Positions 20,601 to 32,100 of a stretch of 33,267 nucleotides of DNA are shown in pieces. The position numbers and the translations under genes are program-made. Source of the DNA: Klebsormidium nitens (taxonomy: Eukaryota > Streptophyta > Klebsormidiophyceae > Klebsormidiales > Klebsormidiaceae); the NCBI GenBank assembly GCA_000708835.1, contig DF237672.1, forward strand, positions 8,467-41,733. The letters are read 5' to 3'. Every line of letters starts with the position of its first letter. Position 1 is the first letter of the stretch. The notes beneath the pieces were generated by a model that saw only the letters and a list, made by a program, of their open reading frames with translations, did not search any database and was not told the origin of the DNA.

Positions 20601-23124
20601 GCGACGTCAAGGCGGAGCTCGCAGCTGGGCGTCGGTCAGAACCAGAATCGGTACTCAGGGGAGTGGGAGTACTTAGTAACCGCGAGCCCAATTCTAATCA
20701 CAATACCGGCAACCCGGATTTCCCGGGACTCGGCCCGCTTGGCCGATACCCCAATCCCCGACCGTCGATCTCACATCCAACGGCAAAGGACCTATCAAAC
20801 TCCGCTCGGGAGTCTGCTCAAACTGGAAAGCAACTAGAGGCGGGCAAGAAAAAGAAGCGGACGGCGGTGGAAGTCCTGCGGAAGGACGCGCCTGAGCTGC
20901 TGGAATCGCTGAGCAAAGCGGGCATGCTGGACGACATGAAGTTGTACGGGGACGATTTTGACGGAGACGAGGAGGCGGCAGGAAGCGCGAGCTTTCGCGC
21001 GCTACAGGCCGTGCTTAACAAGGTGAGTTTTGAGCTGGATCGATCAACATTTTGAGAGGCGGAGTTTGAGGTCTCGATTCTTGAGAAGAGGTCTGGGTTC
21101 GTTGAGACACGACGAGATTTTGGGCACTACATGCCGTGCTTAACAAGGTGAGAGTCGAGCGGTTTCCTGGACTCTCGTAAGAAGTAGAAGCTTGAGGTCT
21201 TGGTGCGTGAACCGAGGTCTCTTTTTATCCGGTCCCTTGATGAGCTTCCGCCCTACCGGCCGCGCTTAACAAGGTGACATCTGAGCGATTTGCTTTACTA
21301 CTGTAAGAAGGAAAGACTTGAGGATGTAATCCGTATTTCGAGGTCTCGGTTAATCGGAGCCCTGATGAGCTTCCGGGCTCTGCAGGCTGTGCTTAATCTA
21401 GGTGCGATCTGGCTTGATCTGGTTGACCTCAAAAGCCAGAAGCCCTGAAGTTTTGGCTTGGGTTGATTTGGACCATTCTGAAGGACTCTAAGGTTTCGTT
21501 TTGATACAATCCTGTGAGCTTGCGGGCATTCAAGGCGGCGCTCGACAAGGGAGCATAATATTTTGGTGCGATGTTGTTAAAGTATTACACATCTAGTACT
21601 TGATATCACTTTGAGGGGCTCTAAATGGGTTGCGGGTGTTTTGATGAGTCCGATCATTTCGTTGCTCTTTATGAGGCCTTGAATGAATGTTGAAGGCGAT
21701 GGAATCTTGGAGGGACTTGATCATCATGAAAAGAGGGTCACTTTCCATCTGATCAGAAGAGGCGCAAAGAAGCCCACATACTACGAGACAAGCTTGCTCC
21801 GGCTTGTTCGAAAGAGCCTCTCTTTCGTTTTTCCCAAGCCCGCTGATGGTTTTGCAAGGAACTCTTCTGCGTCATCAACGACCGCTTTTCACTCCCGCTC
21901 CTCCTCGCAGATCTACGACGGCTCCGCCTCGCGCAACGGCGCCTCCTGGACCTCTTCCGGGAACCTCGGAGCAGCCCACCTGCCCAAGTACTCCATGGGC
22001 GCTCTAAAGGTCCTCACCGACGAGGCCAAGCGGCTGCGGCGCGGGGGGCGCCCGGTCGAATGGGGGTGGTGCCACAAACTGCACGCGTTTCTGTTCGTGT
22101 TTGAGGAGCAGAACCGGTTCGTACTGGAGTGGCCCCAGTACGGAAATGCGACGTACTTTTTCAATCTAGAGGCGGGGGATGTGCAGTTCCAGCTGCAGCG
22201 GCTGATCGCGGTGATGGCGATCGGGACGGTGACCAAGAACGACATCGTCGATGATCGGCCGCTGGAGGTGAGGCGGCAAATGTTGGGTTCCAACCGATTG
22301 CGGACATTGATATTCGTGCAGAAGGTTCTCAGTGGCCCTCAAGGAACGAATTGATTGTGTTTTTCACAGACAGGCCTATACGAAGCCGTGTCAACTGGTC
22401 AAAGCCGGGGTACCGAAGCAGCAGTACTTTGCATCTGATTTCCGTTTCGTCTTCTTGATCAGGGTCATTCTCAGCAGATCCGATTAGCCCGGGTAATGAT
22501 CACGGTCCCGCCTTTCCTTGCATTTGCTGAAGGTCCTAAGCTTCGAGAGCCGTCATCGTAATGGTACTGTATTAACAGGCGGCTTTTCTGCGGACGCTTG
22601 TTTGAATCTTCAAAAGCAGAAACCAGCGGCAAGATCCAGAAGCCATATGCGAAGGAAGGCAGCTCTGTGGAAAGAAAACCGAGCCCGAATGCATCTGGAC
22701 CCAGAATGCCAAGCGCAAAGGGCTTTCAACTCAGCACGTTTCTTCGACCCCTCGTAAGACGTGTCCTCCCTACCCTTTGTAGCGGATCAGGGGGATCCCT
22801 CCCGACGAGCTGCGAGTCCTGGAGGAGTTCGGGCGCAAGCCGGAGACGGGCCTCGGGTCGTTCCTTAACTTCGCCAACCGGGTCGTCCACGACTACAAGG
22901 ACGAGTGTACCCTCGAGCAGTGGCAGACCCGGATACGGGAAGAGCTGCACCGGGGAAGAAATACCGGGCAGATCGAAAAGTCGCCCCGGCCACTTCCGTG
23001 GGCCGGGCTGCTAGGCGAGGTTGCCCCGTTGGCGCTAGAAACGGCAGCCCCGGTGACTCGGGAGGAGCTGCTGGTCGTCAAGGCGGAGCAGAATGAGGAG
23101 TTGGGAAATGCCATGCGGACGTGA
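14682..23124 (+). CDS. Large coiled-coil protein with a globular C-terminal domain, function unknown
   Basis: Eight exons: 14682-14711, 15235-16520, 17940-18123, 18643-18726, 19197-19241, 19802-21022, 21911-22267, 22783-23124. Phases agree throughout (phase 2 at the second intron, 0 elsewhere); the total is 3549 nt (1182 aa). The first exon is ten codons (MQMAHKPGAQ) before GTAAGT. Exon 2 is Gly/Pro/Lys-rich and disordered, with a basic cluster KKKKRRKRAS that suggests nuclear import. Exons 3-5 and the start of exon 6 form about 100 residues of Ala/Glu/Arg-rich coiled coil (ERRSAAAA, REARDERAAIERAKQELE, LCEEAL). Exon 6 is disordered and ends in TAVEVLRKDAPELLESLSK. Exons 7-8 are folded (PVEWGWCHKLHAFLFVFEEQ, WPQYGNATYFFNLE, GLGSFLNFANRVVHDYKDE). 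That part reminds me of uncharacterised land-plant proteins, but I cannot name the family. The exon 3 end could also be 18129, adding two codons. Confidence 0.72.
17100..17939 (+). repeat. Acceptor-side exon-edge ladder before exon 3 of the coiled-coil gene
   Basis: The true acceptor reads CTGCACAG then CGTGTTGCTCCAACGGGA (exon start 17940). Copies lie upstream: TTTCAG/CCTGTTACTAGCG (17112), CCAG/CGTGTTGCTCAAAGGACC (17232), CCAG/CCTGTTGCATCGACGGGAC (17387), CCAG/CATGTCGCTACACGAGACC (17518), and a close one lacking its AG, GGTTGCTGCAACGGGACC (about 17821). Intron parts repeat too: CAGACTCCTTCTG and AAGACTCGATACCATTTCTC each occur twice. Steps are about 120-155 bp, with one wider gap. Confidence 0.78.
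18413..18600. mobile_element. MITE-like foldback element in an intron
   Basis: A 188-bp unit starts with CTCGATTTCATGTTGACTAAG (positions 18413-18433) and ends with its exact inverted match (18580-18600). The arms extend to about 37 bp with few mismatches, and each arm holds the 13-mer CATGTTGACTAAG or a near copy twice. The interior is C/A-rich (CACCCTAACCCCCAAACC). No target-site duplication is visible, so the class is open. The element contains four TTGACT W-box-like cores, all inside the third intron of the coiled-coil gene. Confidence 0.7.
21023..21560 (+). repeat. Donor-side exon-edge ladder after exon 6 of the coiled-coil gene
   Basis: Exon 6 ends GAGCTTTCGCGCGCTACAGG, CCGTGCTTAACAAG and the donor GTGAGT (end 21022). 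Four tandem copies follow, ending at 21147, 21273, 21401 and 21549 (steps 125, 126, 128, 148). The first two keep GCTTAACAAG followed by GTGAG or GTGAC. The third reads GCTTAATCTAG then GTGCG, and the fourth GCTCGACAAG then GGAGC, with the donor lost. Copies include about 37 exon bases (GAGCTTCCGGGCTCTGCAGG in the third) and about 90 intron bases. Confidence 0.88.
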
Positions 23125-24805
23125 CTTGCAATTCTTAGCAACGTTCGGTTTGAGAGTCTGCAAGGTTACCTGAATCAGAATTGATTGTACATAGGCTGAG
23201 GTTGACGGTCGTTGTTCATGCCGTCAGTACACGGATCCTCGAAGACGAGCAGCAATATCATGAAAATGCTGGTGCGCCATTTTTCTTGCCAAGCTGGCTT
23301 GGAGATTGCGTGCGGATTAGAATTCACCAACGAGGGACTGACCGGGCGACTTTCTCGGTGCGATGCTTCGAACCACACTACGTGCCTACGAGGAAGCCGG
23401 GTACAGTGAAGCTTTTTTTGACCAGTACGGAAGTACAGAGGAATCAAGACCCCGAACCTCACGAACGGGTATCAGAACTTGGCAATGGGCGGGTTCCAAA
23501 AGGGCGAGTTGGTCCACGTTCTCCTTCCACGCATTCCGATTCTGACATGATTTGCGATCGACCGTCGGCGCTTCAATGTGGGCGGCAATCGCGTGAGGAA
23601 CGTGGGGTCATTACAAACTTAACATGAGCCTGAGGCTCTTCAGATCCATATGGAGATCATTGTGCACACATGTGACAATTCATTTGCATAGATTCCACCT
23701 AGAGTATCTCATGATATTGCACTGCGAATGGAATATCATTCCACTTACATCAGTCCCGTATGGAACGCTCGCAAGTTTCCAAATAGCTGTGCAGTATCCA
23801 CGCACATGCATGTGTATGTCGCATGAGATCCCAATGCTGCGGCGCGATGGTGGACTCAGGTCTAATGCCAAAAGCGTGCTTTATACATGCAATGATGCGG
23901 GATCCTTGGCAGCATGCGGAAGCCATCCGTTCATATTCAAGGCAAACCGTATTGGCGGCTATAATGTGCAGGTGCTTTGGCGCCACTAAGCCCGCGATAC
24001 CATTGCATTCTTTGCTCTTTGCAGGCTTCAAAAATCCACTCTCAGTATGCTACATATATGAAACCTGTTCGGAGTACCGTCGCTACCAGGCAGGAATACG
24101 GTAACAACCTTATGAGCAGTGCAACTCCTACAAGTGGAAACAAAGGCAACGTTTAAGAAACAGTTCGTCTAACCTGTGCACCTTGACAGATCCTGGACCA
24201 TTGCGACGCCTTATCGAGCGAAACGCCTCTGGTATACTAGCTAGGCGTTGCTGATGATCCTCGCTTGCTTGAAGTCCGCAGGTAAGTCGAGGATGGAGGA
24301 TCGAGGAGCGATATGTGCCGTACATACAAAGACGAAGCTGTATGCTGCTGTATATATGCTGCTCGCTTTACTTTTTAGAGTATTCAAACATCTGCAATCT
24401 GCAATCCTGCACATAACAAGATCATCCCTGCCTGTTGACGTCTCTTTACTACAAAGGCTGGATACTGGAGAAATATTCAGGGCTCCCGGCACAGGCGCTA
24501 GGCTGTCAATCGGTGGCCAAAATCACAAGTGGACGGGATTGCGCTTTCTGCTTGCAACATAATCGTTAAATTGATATTTTTGAGGTCCGTCATTTCGCGC
24601 CCTGATCTAGCCATCCATGCGCGGCCGCGCTGATTGGTGAGTCGTTTGATACGGATCGAAGGGTTTTGGGGTTTGGCAAGGAAGCTGACCGCGGGCACAC
24701 TTGGGTATCTGGCTACTTGGGTACACCTTGACTACTCTGAGTCTGGGTGCGCCCAGGTGCGCCGTTTTGAATTGGTCTGATCTGGCCAACCAGCTCGCTT
24801 AGCTT
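23125..24805. other. Downstream flank, no gene supported
   Basis: This follows the stop of the coiled-coil gene and should hold its 3' UTR. A 148-codon frame (23181-23627, plus) overlaps a 95-codon frame on the other strand. Neither has a domain or exon borders, and I cannot tell them from chance. Nothing else stands out. Confidence 0.4.
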
Positions 24806-25226
24806 GTGCATCTTTTACCTCATTTCAATTTTCTGTGCAACCGGCTCGTCTTCAACTTCGCTGTGTTTAACCTTGGAAGTGTGCGCGTTGCGCGTAAGAA
24901 CGCGGCAGTTCCGCAGATTTGTCGAAGGGATGACAATGTCGCGGGAAGTTCTGCTGTTTGTGCGCCGTATGGGTTTGATGTTGTTGATCCAACCAATGCT
25001 CATGCTAGCTTTTCCGTGAGGGTTCCCGAAGCAGCCTGCGCTGGACAGTGGTCTATACTGTATCCAGAGCTGCTCAAGAGCATTCCTTGGCTCAGAAAAT
25101 GTCATTGCTTAGGCCGGGATCACGAGCGGTCAAAATGGCTCCTGCAAATCAGAAGGCATCCGTTCCAAGTTCCGTCCAACCAGTTTCCGCTCTTTGTGAG
25201 AGTGCTTCCTAACTTTACATCCCCGG
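24806..25226 (+). CDS. Exon-like open frame, unknown product
   Basis: A 142-codon frame ends at a good donor (CCCCGG before GTGAGT, phase 1, exon end 25226). A fitting acceptor (TTTTTAAG before 25402) would continue it as NTNSYSVNSICKDFI up to the donor at 25466. The later half (WSILYPELLKSIPWLRK, FPLFVRVLPNF) reads like protein. The start is not determined and I recognise no family, so this may be part of a gene running into the next exons or a decayed gene. Confidence 0.3.
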
Positions 25227-25432
25227 GTGAGTAATGGTTTTGTTCATGGTCCCGGTTGTGGATCAGGCTCGTGCAATCTGGAATGGTGAGACCAGGACAT
25301 GTGTTGCTTACTGTTTCAGAGACTGTACTTACGCCATCGACTGCAAGAACCACCATCGGTTTGTCTTGAGAGTTTGTCTTTAGTAGCCGGTTCTTTTTAA
25401 GGAAATACAAATTCGTATTCGGTAAATTCAAT

Positions 25433-25824
25433 ATGCAAGGACTTCATCCACTCCTCAGTGCCCTGGTAAGTGCTCCTCAGCAGTCAGCCATAAGCATATT
25501 CCTAACTGATCACATAGCCTTTCTTCGAAACGTTAAGGGATCCAGTGACTCGTCTTGACACAATAGTATGTAACCTAGATTCATCGAAGATGCTTTGAAC
25601 CCCGTATTGCTTTAGCTCCATGTTCATTGGTGGAGAAAGCCGTTCCTTTATTTGGAAGTTAGCCTGCTTCAATTGAATACGTGCCTGTCAAATTACCCGC
25701 AGAACTGATGAAGGCGGAAAGAGAGCTGGGCTTGCCCAAGGCACAGAGAATGAGCTCCAAAATTGAGGATCCTATCTTGTTGGAGATCTGTGATGGGCCA
25801 AGCTCGTGGCTGTCTTGCTGCTAA
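25433..25824 (+). CDS. Possible three-exon small gene, unknown product
   Basis: Exons 25433-25465, 25518-25565 and 25663-25824 are joined by phase-0 GT-AG introns of 52 and 97 nt and give an 80-residue protein. It begins MQGLHPLLSAL and contains PFFETLRDPVTRLDTI and LMKAERELGLPK. Both donors (GTAAGT, GTATGT) are good and the second exon is open in only this frame, which is in its favour. The last exon could instead be spliced at GTGATG (GT at 25788) into the exon-like frame at 26035. I recognise no family. Confidence 0.35.
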
Positions 25825-26034
25825 TTGGTCCCCCAAACAAGTCTAAGTTATTTGCTTCACTTCCAGCAGGCCAGTCCATCTGCTCCATGATCCTCTGAAA
25901 TGCAGAGTTCCGGTGGTCCTCATCAGTTGCTCTTGCTTGCGTCGACTTTGACAAATCAGCTGTCTTATCATGCTAGCTGTTTGACTGCTTATGACACGTC
26001 CAAAATACAAAGCCTTTGGAATTGTTTCCTGCAG

Positions 26035-26301
26035 TGATGGAAAACGGCCCCCTTTCTGTCGGCCTCCTCTACTTCGAAGGACCTCCCCAGAATATCCCTG
26101 ATAAACCTCCCAGGGGGCTTGTGGTTGCATGGCGGACGGGCTACAACGGGATGATTGCGAAGCTTGACAGCATGCCTGGACTTGGAGACGATTACACGTA
26201 CCAGCTATTTCGGAGCAACGAGAGGGGGGACAGCTATCAAGAGCTTCATGAAGACACGGATAGAGTGCTCGGCACTGTCTACATTTCCGCCACATGGATA
26301 C
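26035..26301 (+). CDS. Exon-like open frame, unknown product
   Basis: A clear acceptor (TTTCCTGCAG) opens an 89-codon frame that ends at the donor GTGAGT (phase 1 in and out). Read without splicing it stops at 26351. The residues (NGPLSVGLLYFEGPP, GLVVAWRTGYNGMIAKLD, DYTYQLFRSNERGDSYQE) have a protein-like composition. No partner exon is certain on either side. It could be a middle exon of a gene beginning near 25433 or a remnant. Confidence 0.4.
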
Positions 26302-26828
26302 GTGAGTTGAAGCTTTCAGAAATTGGACCCGAGGTCCGATGCTTCTATTGATATCGCAATTCCCTGTGCTGAAGCATGTTTTCATGGTCTGTGCACAGCA
26401 AACATGACAAGTCAATGTTAACTCAGTCCCTGCTGAAGGAGGAACGGAAACTCTGCTGCTTTTGATTCATAGCGCTTTACAGATCCACATCAAGTCAATT
26501 GAGTCGGTGTTTTTGTGCTGGAACGCCTGCAGCGCTCAGCCTCCGAGACTCCATAAAGGAGAGCTCTGCAAAGTCCCTTGATCATCATCTGGTCAGCAAG
26601 CAAGACTCGAGGCCACAGCTCTCACGTAATGAGGTGCGTTTTGACCAATTTGTCGCTATACGTGCAGATCTGAGTCTGGGTTCCCCTGCATCCCGTGCTA
26701 TGCCTCTATTGCTTTATGGTCCACCTTGCTTATTCTCGTGTTCGAAGTTGAGAATCACTTTCAACTGTCCTCCGAAGATAATTGTATGGACCACTGAGAG
26801 CCCTCACCGGAATCTCATGTAGTGAATC

Positions 26829-27458
26829 ATGGTCCTGTCTCAGTCTGCAAGCCCTCCCTTCATTGTCCAGGTAAGATTGCATCATAGACAACATGATTAC
26901 ATGCAGGCGCAAACTTTCCAAAACGCCACGGTCGACCTTCAGAGTAGCTCTCAAAGTGCTGGGAGCAATCGGGGCGACAAAAAATGGTCGGGACCACTGA
27001 GCTTGCAAAACCAGGTGAGTTCGAGGGTGCTGGTCATACCCCACTGACAGTTCCCGATGCAGATTCCTCGATGTTTGTCCTGTAATTTGCCCGCTTGGTC
27101 TTCGCTTCTTGGTGTCGTCTCTTGCTTTCAGTAGCTTCTGACTGCATCAAATGGTGTTCCTCTCTGATTACGTGCCCTACCTTATCCAGCGTTCTTCACT
27201 TCTCTTCCCATCACATTACAATTTCACGCAGGGGCACAAATTTATAAATGCGTGAGTCGACTCACGCCATCTTTGCAGGCGCGCGTCAGGGATGAGAAGG
27301 AGACGAGGTCTCATGAAAAACCGTTCCGTCTTCGGCTAGGGCTTTGGCTGGACAGAATGACTGGTCGGGGCGCTCGCGCAGAGGTAAGGGCATGCAGCCC
27401 TCTTATTTGGAGTTGTACAATGGTGTTTGCGGAAGGTCTCGCTGCAGATCTCCTTTAG
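26829..27458 (+). CDS. Possible small gene, unknown product
   Basis: Exons 26829-26870, 26907-27014 and 27279 onward join with phase-0 GT-AG introns. The product begins MVLSQSASPPFIVQ, then AQTFQNATVDLQSSSQSAG, then a basic third exon (ARVRDEKETRSHEKPFRLRL). The third exon either ends at the donor GTAAGG (exon end 27383) with a next exon I cannot place, or reads on to TAG at 27456-27458 for a protein of 109 aa. The 36-nt first intron is unusually short, which lowers confidence. No domain is seen. Confidence 0.3.
27250..27267. repeat. Perfect 18-bp palindrome
   Basis: GCGTGAGTCGACTCACGC is its own reverse complement. It lies 11 bp before the acceptor AG of the third exon of the possible gene at 26829-27458. 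It contains overlapping TGAGTC and GACTCA half sites of the AP-1/GCN4 (bZIP) type, so it could be a dimer binding site or an RNA hairpin that hides the acceptor. Confidence 0.8.
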
Positions 27459-29132
27459 CTTCTAAAATTCAGAAGAATCGAGAAACGACTAAGACGATCT
27501 GAGTTCTGGTTTCTGCGAGATTGATGCCCTTTAGTTGTACGTCTATTTTCATGGCCGACTCGGTGCATTCTGAGGCAAAATCTCACAAAGTCTGATGCCA
27601 TTGGCATTCCAGAAGATGACGGCTTGGGCTAAATCTAGTCGAATCTGACCATTTTCCCCCAAATCCTACAAGGTGTTCCAAGCTGCTTGCCATTCCAAGC
27701 CACGTCTTTCTTATACTCTAAATTGAAATCCAAAATGGACTAGGTACAGTCATTGGAAGCTGCCAGCTGAGATCCTGTAGTAGGCTGCTCCGCTTTGATC
27801 GCTTCCGTGTCGTGCTGACAAATAGCCGAAAGCTTCGCTAAACGGGTAACTTTGCCACGGAATCCAGGCAGCCTACGTAAGGACTTAACATCTGGGTATC
27901 TCTCCATCGTTGATCAGTGCAGTCCATCTAAAGTAGCCAATTAGCCCCAAGTACGGTTCGAGCGTTTTGGCGGCACGCGCATATCATGGGAACCGAGCCG
28001 TTTGACGTCTAGTATGACTGCCGTTTGAAAAGAAACTTCCACCGTCAGGCCCGGCCCCCAAAGCAAGGTCCCAACTTTTGTTGAAGCTGGCCGCTGGCAA
28101 TACGCATCTAACTGGAAGTATGTGGTTTTGGACTTTACCGCTAGCTAATCTGCTATCAGGATGTTTCAATCAATTGTCTGAAGCAGAGACATCGGTTAGA
28201 GCTGCACGCGAGGTGCTGTGCGGATCATTGCATGGTGAGGGCATGGTTCATGCCTGCCAGAATTCGCCATGGCCGTTCAGACGGGTGCCAATGAAATCTG
28301 CTAATTATTAGTACAGGACAAAATCCGACTAGACGTACGCGTGAAACTGCATGGGCCGCCGATATTCACAAATAGACTTACATTCATCATGTTGGATTCT
28401 TTAACCTTGTCCATCAACACGAGCTAGTTGAAAGGTCGACTTCAGCGTTGGCGTCACGGTAACACTATCCAGCGAGGTTGCATGTGCTTGATCTGTTTAT
28501 ACCATCAAATAATGCTCCGGCCGTCGGATGCATCAAAATCGTACCTGCATATACATTGTCACAATTCATACATGCAGTACTTGGACGGGCCTAGCAGGCA
28601 GCTTCCTAGCTGTACGAGGCGCAAAAGGAGGTTCGAGTCACTGATCCTGACGGTCCACGTCGATCCAACCCGCCGGGCTGCATCGAAAAGAGGACAAACC
28701 ATATCATGGACTAGCTCTGGCTGGCAGCCCAGGATGTACGAACAGTTTTGGCAGGCAAATTCGGAAAAGCGGTCATGCATAAGATCTCATTGATTAAATA
28801 GGTTGCGTTCAAAAGCTCCACTCACACGGGGCCAAAGACCATGCCCCCTCTACTTTAAGCCGATTAAAGTTCAATCATATGCAGGGCCATTGCAGACCCC
28901 CTACAATCAATAATTTAAGCCTGGCCGCTTCTATATCTCGCCTCTAGCAGGGTTAGCGAACGTTGCCGCCTTCAAAGTCACTCTCGCGTGCGTATTCATC
29001 AGCTTTCTTATATCGACACATATGCACCGAACAGCAGCAGGTTTGGACTTCGAATCGCGTGCAGCTATGCATTCCAAACCATCTTTTATGCCGTTAACCT
29101 GACCTCCAAACTACCGCTACTTTTGTAAACAC
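27459..29132. other. Intergenic stretch, no gene supported
   Basis: This lies between the weak plus-strand models and the stop of the nicotinamidase gene. Short frames near 28078-28311 and 28428-28793 have no domain. A GGTTCGAGTC string near 28633 resembles a tRNA T loop, but no cloverleaf can be built around it. Nothing else stands out. Confidence 0.5.
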
Positions 29133-32100
29133 CTATATTGTGACGGAATCGACCAAACGAGCTCCCCTGTAAGACATGATGTACAGCCCCATGTAGTGCG
29201 TCGGTCCCTGCAACAGGACAGAGAGGCGCGTGAGAAAGCGAACCGCAGATATTCGGAAAAGCGACTGGTATACATGGCTCTAAGGCCTCTGTGATTTGCC
29301 GATGGCTGCCGGAAGAAGTGGAGTTGCTTTCGAAAGATAGGGCACGAGAGTTCTGGCAAACAGCCACCAACCCCTTCAGAAGAGACAAACTCTCTTTGAA
29401 TCGTGCTAAAGGAATAGGGATATTCTCTCCGAAAGGGAGAAGAGTCAAAGATAGGGCTATTGCCGCAGTACTGCTAGCTACGCGAACGGCGACCCTGAAA
29501 GCGCGGGGCCTGACAATTGCAAGGTTCACGGCAATAGCCCTCGCGACCCACGGCAAACTGGGAAAAACCAATGTTCGTACGTAGACGCTGGTTGAGAGCG
29601 CCCGCTGTTAAGCAACGATGCGCTTGTTGTGCACCGAAGACTCCGTTCGGACGCATCTAGAAGAAGTGACGGACACGATATACATTTGTCAAAAGGAGCC
29701 CAGTGCGACCCGCGCATCAGTGTGCCCCGTCGGATTTGGCTTCGACAACGGAAGCTACAACAGCAACTCAATAGAGAGGACGCAAACGACAACCGAAAAG
29801 GAAAACTTGAAAGCATTATCACTCACTTGCGGATGTGCGGAGTACGGGCTCTTCCCGTTCTTCTTGACTTCTTCGAGGGGCATATCAGAAGTGGCGCAGC
29901 CGTCGGCGTAGACGTAGACCTCGGAGAGGGGGGGGATCATCTTGTGGTTACGCGCGGAGAGGGCGCTGACGACAAAGTCGAGCACGCAGACGTCAGTGCA
30001 CGTGCCCACCACCAGAATCTGCGCAGGAGAGACTGAATCGAGTGACTTGGCGTCTCGTGACGCCTTCGGCGGATGTAGCGTCTTGGGGAGAAACTTTCCG
30101 CACGCCCTCGAAGAAATTTTCTGTTTCTGTTGGGCGTACTTATTGTGTCACGTCGAAGGGCAAAATTCCTGGAAGAAAGTGGGAGGGGGAAGAAGTTGTC
30201 GTGAACAAGAAGGATCAACAGAAACAACGAGAGCATCCGCCCAACAAATTGAGAGATACTTTTACTTGTTTCGTCGTAGCAAGGAAGCAACAGCAGAAGA
30301 CACAGCATCGTGAATGTGGGGTTGATATTCATTTGTCTAGAACGTGACGTACTGAGTGACAAAGAAGAGAAGCGAAGGAGAACGAGACTCGCAGAATCTC
30401 GTTCCGCTTCAGCGTAGCAAGGAACGGGAAACGTCAGAGTTCGCTGTAGTTTTCGTAAGTGGGAAAGGCAATGACACCGTCCTGCTGAAAGGGGAATGAG
30501 CGGAAGCTGCGACGTGGCCAGACGACGACAACGAACAAAGCGGCGATGGGAAAGCAACAATTACGGCCGAAATTTCACCAGGAACGTTCGGAAGGTTCTC
30601 ATGTTGCTTCTCAAACAGCTAACCTGTGCGAACCTTCATAATCGAAGTACTCACGATTTTCTCCATTATTTTCGCAAAGCCTTTCCCAAAAAGCAAATCA
30701 ATGCACATTCCGAAAAGAGCTTCCAGGAACTCACATGCTCAACCTTGTTCTCTGCAACCCAGTCCACGAACCCGTTCGACCGGTCCTTTCGGAACGCCCC
30801 CACAAAACCGTCCGCGCAGTCCTTGTAGATCTTGACGCATTTCTCGGTGTTGTCCAGCCATCGCAGTTTCTGCACGAGTAAAGCCATCCAATGTCAGTCT
30901 CGGGCTGCTTGGAGGCCCCGTGTCACATAAAGACGGCAGTATTGGTCCCATTCTTTCGCGCCCTTGAAACTTGAAAGACTTACCAACAAAAGCTGGGCGA
31001 GCTACGGCGCTGTGTAATCTGCAAAAGAAAGCGCTGCGTTTGGAAACGCGCCAGTCGAATCGACACGTGTGTTCTGTTTGCAGGGCCGTGAAGGCCACGG
31101 GGGTGACCGCTCGGTGTCGTGCCCGATGGTGATCTCGTGACTGCTCAGGTGACGTCAGCATCCTCGACATCCAACACCCTTAGTACCACTACTGGCCTCT
31201 GACCTAAAGTTGACATCGTTGAGCCCTTGACTGCGACTGACAAGAGACGGCTATCGAAGCCACCGCCAAAAAGTGCATCACTTTATCCTGATGATTCGAG
31301 TCGCTTTCCTCCTTTCACATAGCAGGAAGCATTTGAAAAGCTTTGTCAAAAAGCATCAAGCGACGGCACGAGGTCTGTAACCACCAGCGTTTGACCCAAA
31401 CTTGACCGGCAATGGATCAGAAAACAGAAACCAAAACCTACCGGCACAAAATCCTCCTCTCCGCTTCCCCGCTCGCAGTGCTTTGACCAGGGCGGTTCTG
31501 ACACCCCCATTTCGTGCAGGTCCATGAACGCCAAGACTGGCCAACCCCGGTCCAAGAACTGCCGCGCTAGCCTGTCTGTTTCATCAATCATCCTGTCAAT
31601 CTGCTGGCTGGGGCGAAGGGGTGCCTGGGGAATGAGGGAAGATAAGGGTTGAAGATGACCGCCAGTTTCGAGGATACAATTGCCACTGTAGCTGGAGTGC
31701 ACTTGGTTTTTTCTGATTGTAAGATCCGGATTGATATTGTGGGTGTTTTCCTACTCCCTTTCTTCTGAGTCTAAGTTTATGGGGGGCATTCTGTGATGAC
31801 ATTGAGGCTGTTCAGGCTCTGCGCTTCATTGCAGAATCAGAAACTTTAACAACAAAGGCTTTCAGTTGCAAGAGCGAAGGCCTCGATCAAAGCGTTGAGA
31901 AAAGTATCTCCAACTTCAGCGCAGAGACCGTTGACACTGGTCCACGACCGTTTGAGGATGACCGCTTGCTGAGAGGAGCGAGCTGACTGCAGGCAGGTGT
32001 TGCAGACTAGTTTCCGTAAAGCCCAAACTTTCTTCGAGGCGCTTTGACTCTTTGCAACATTTTTGGAAAACTGATCAAGGACAGGACCTCCTTTGATCTT

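Noticed and set aside
23181-23627. 148-codon plus-strand open frame after the coiled-coil gene
   Set aside because: It starts at a non-ATG-supported position in the likely 3' UTR, overlaps an opposite-strand frame and has no domain.
28620-28690. Possible tRNA T loop (GGTTCGAGTC)
   Set aside because: The flanking bases do not pair into a T stem and no A box or acceptor stem lies at the right distance.
29937-30560. 207-codon minus-strand open frame
   Set aside because: It runs from exon 4 of the nicotinamidase, in the wrong frame, into intron 3 and has no domain.
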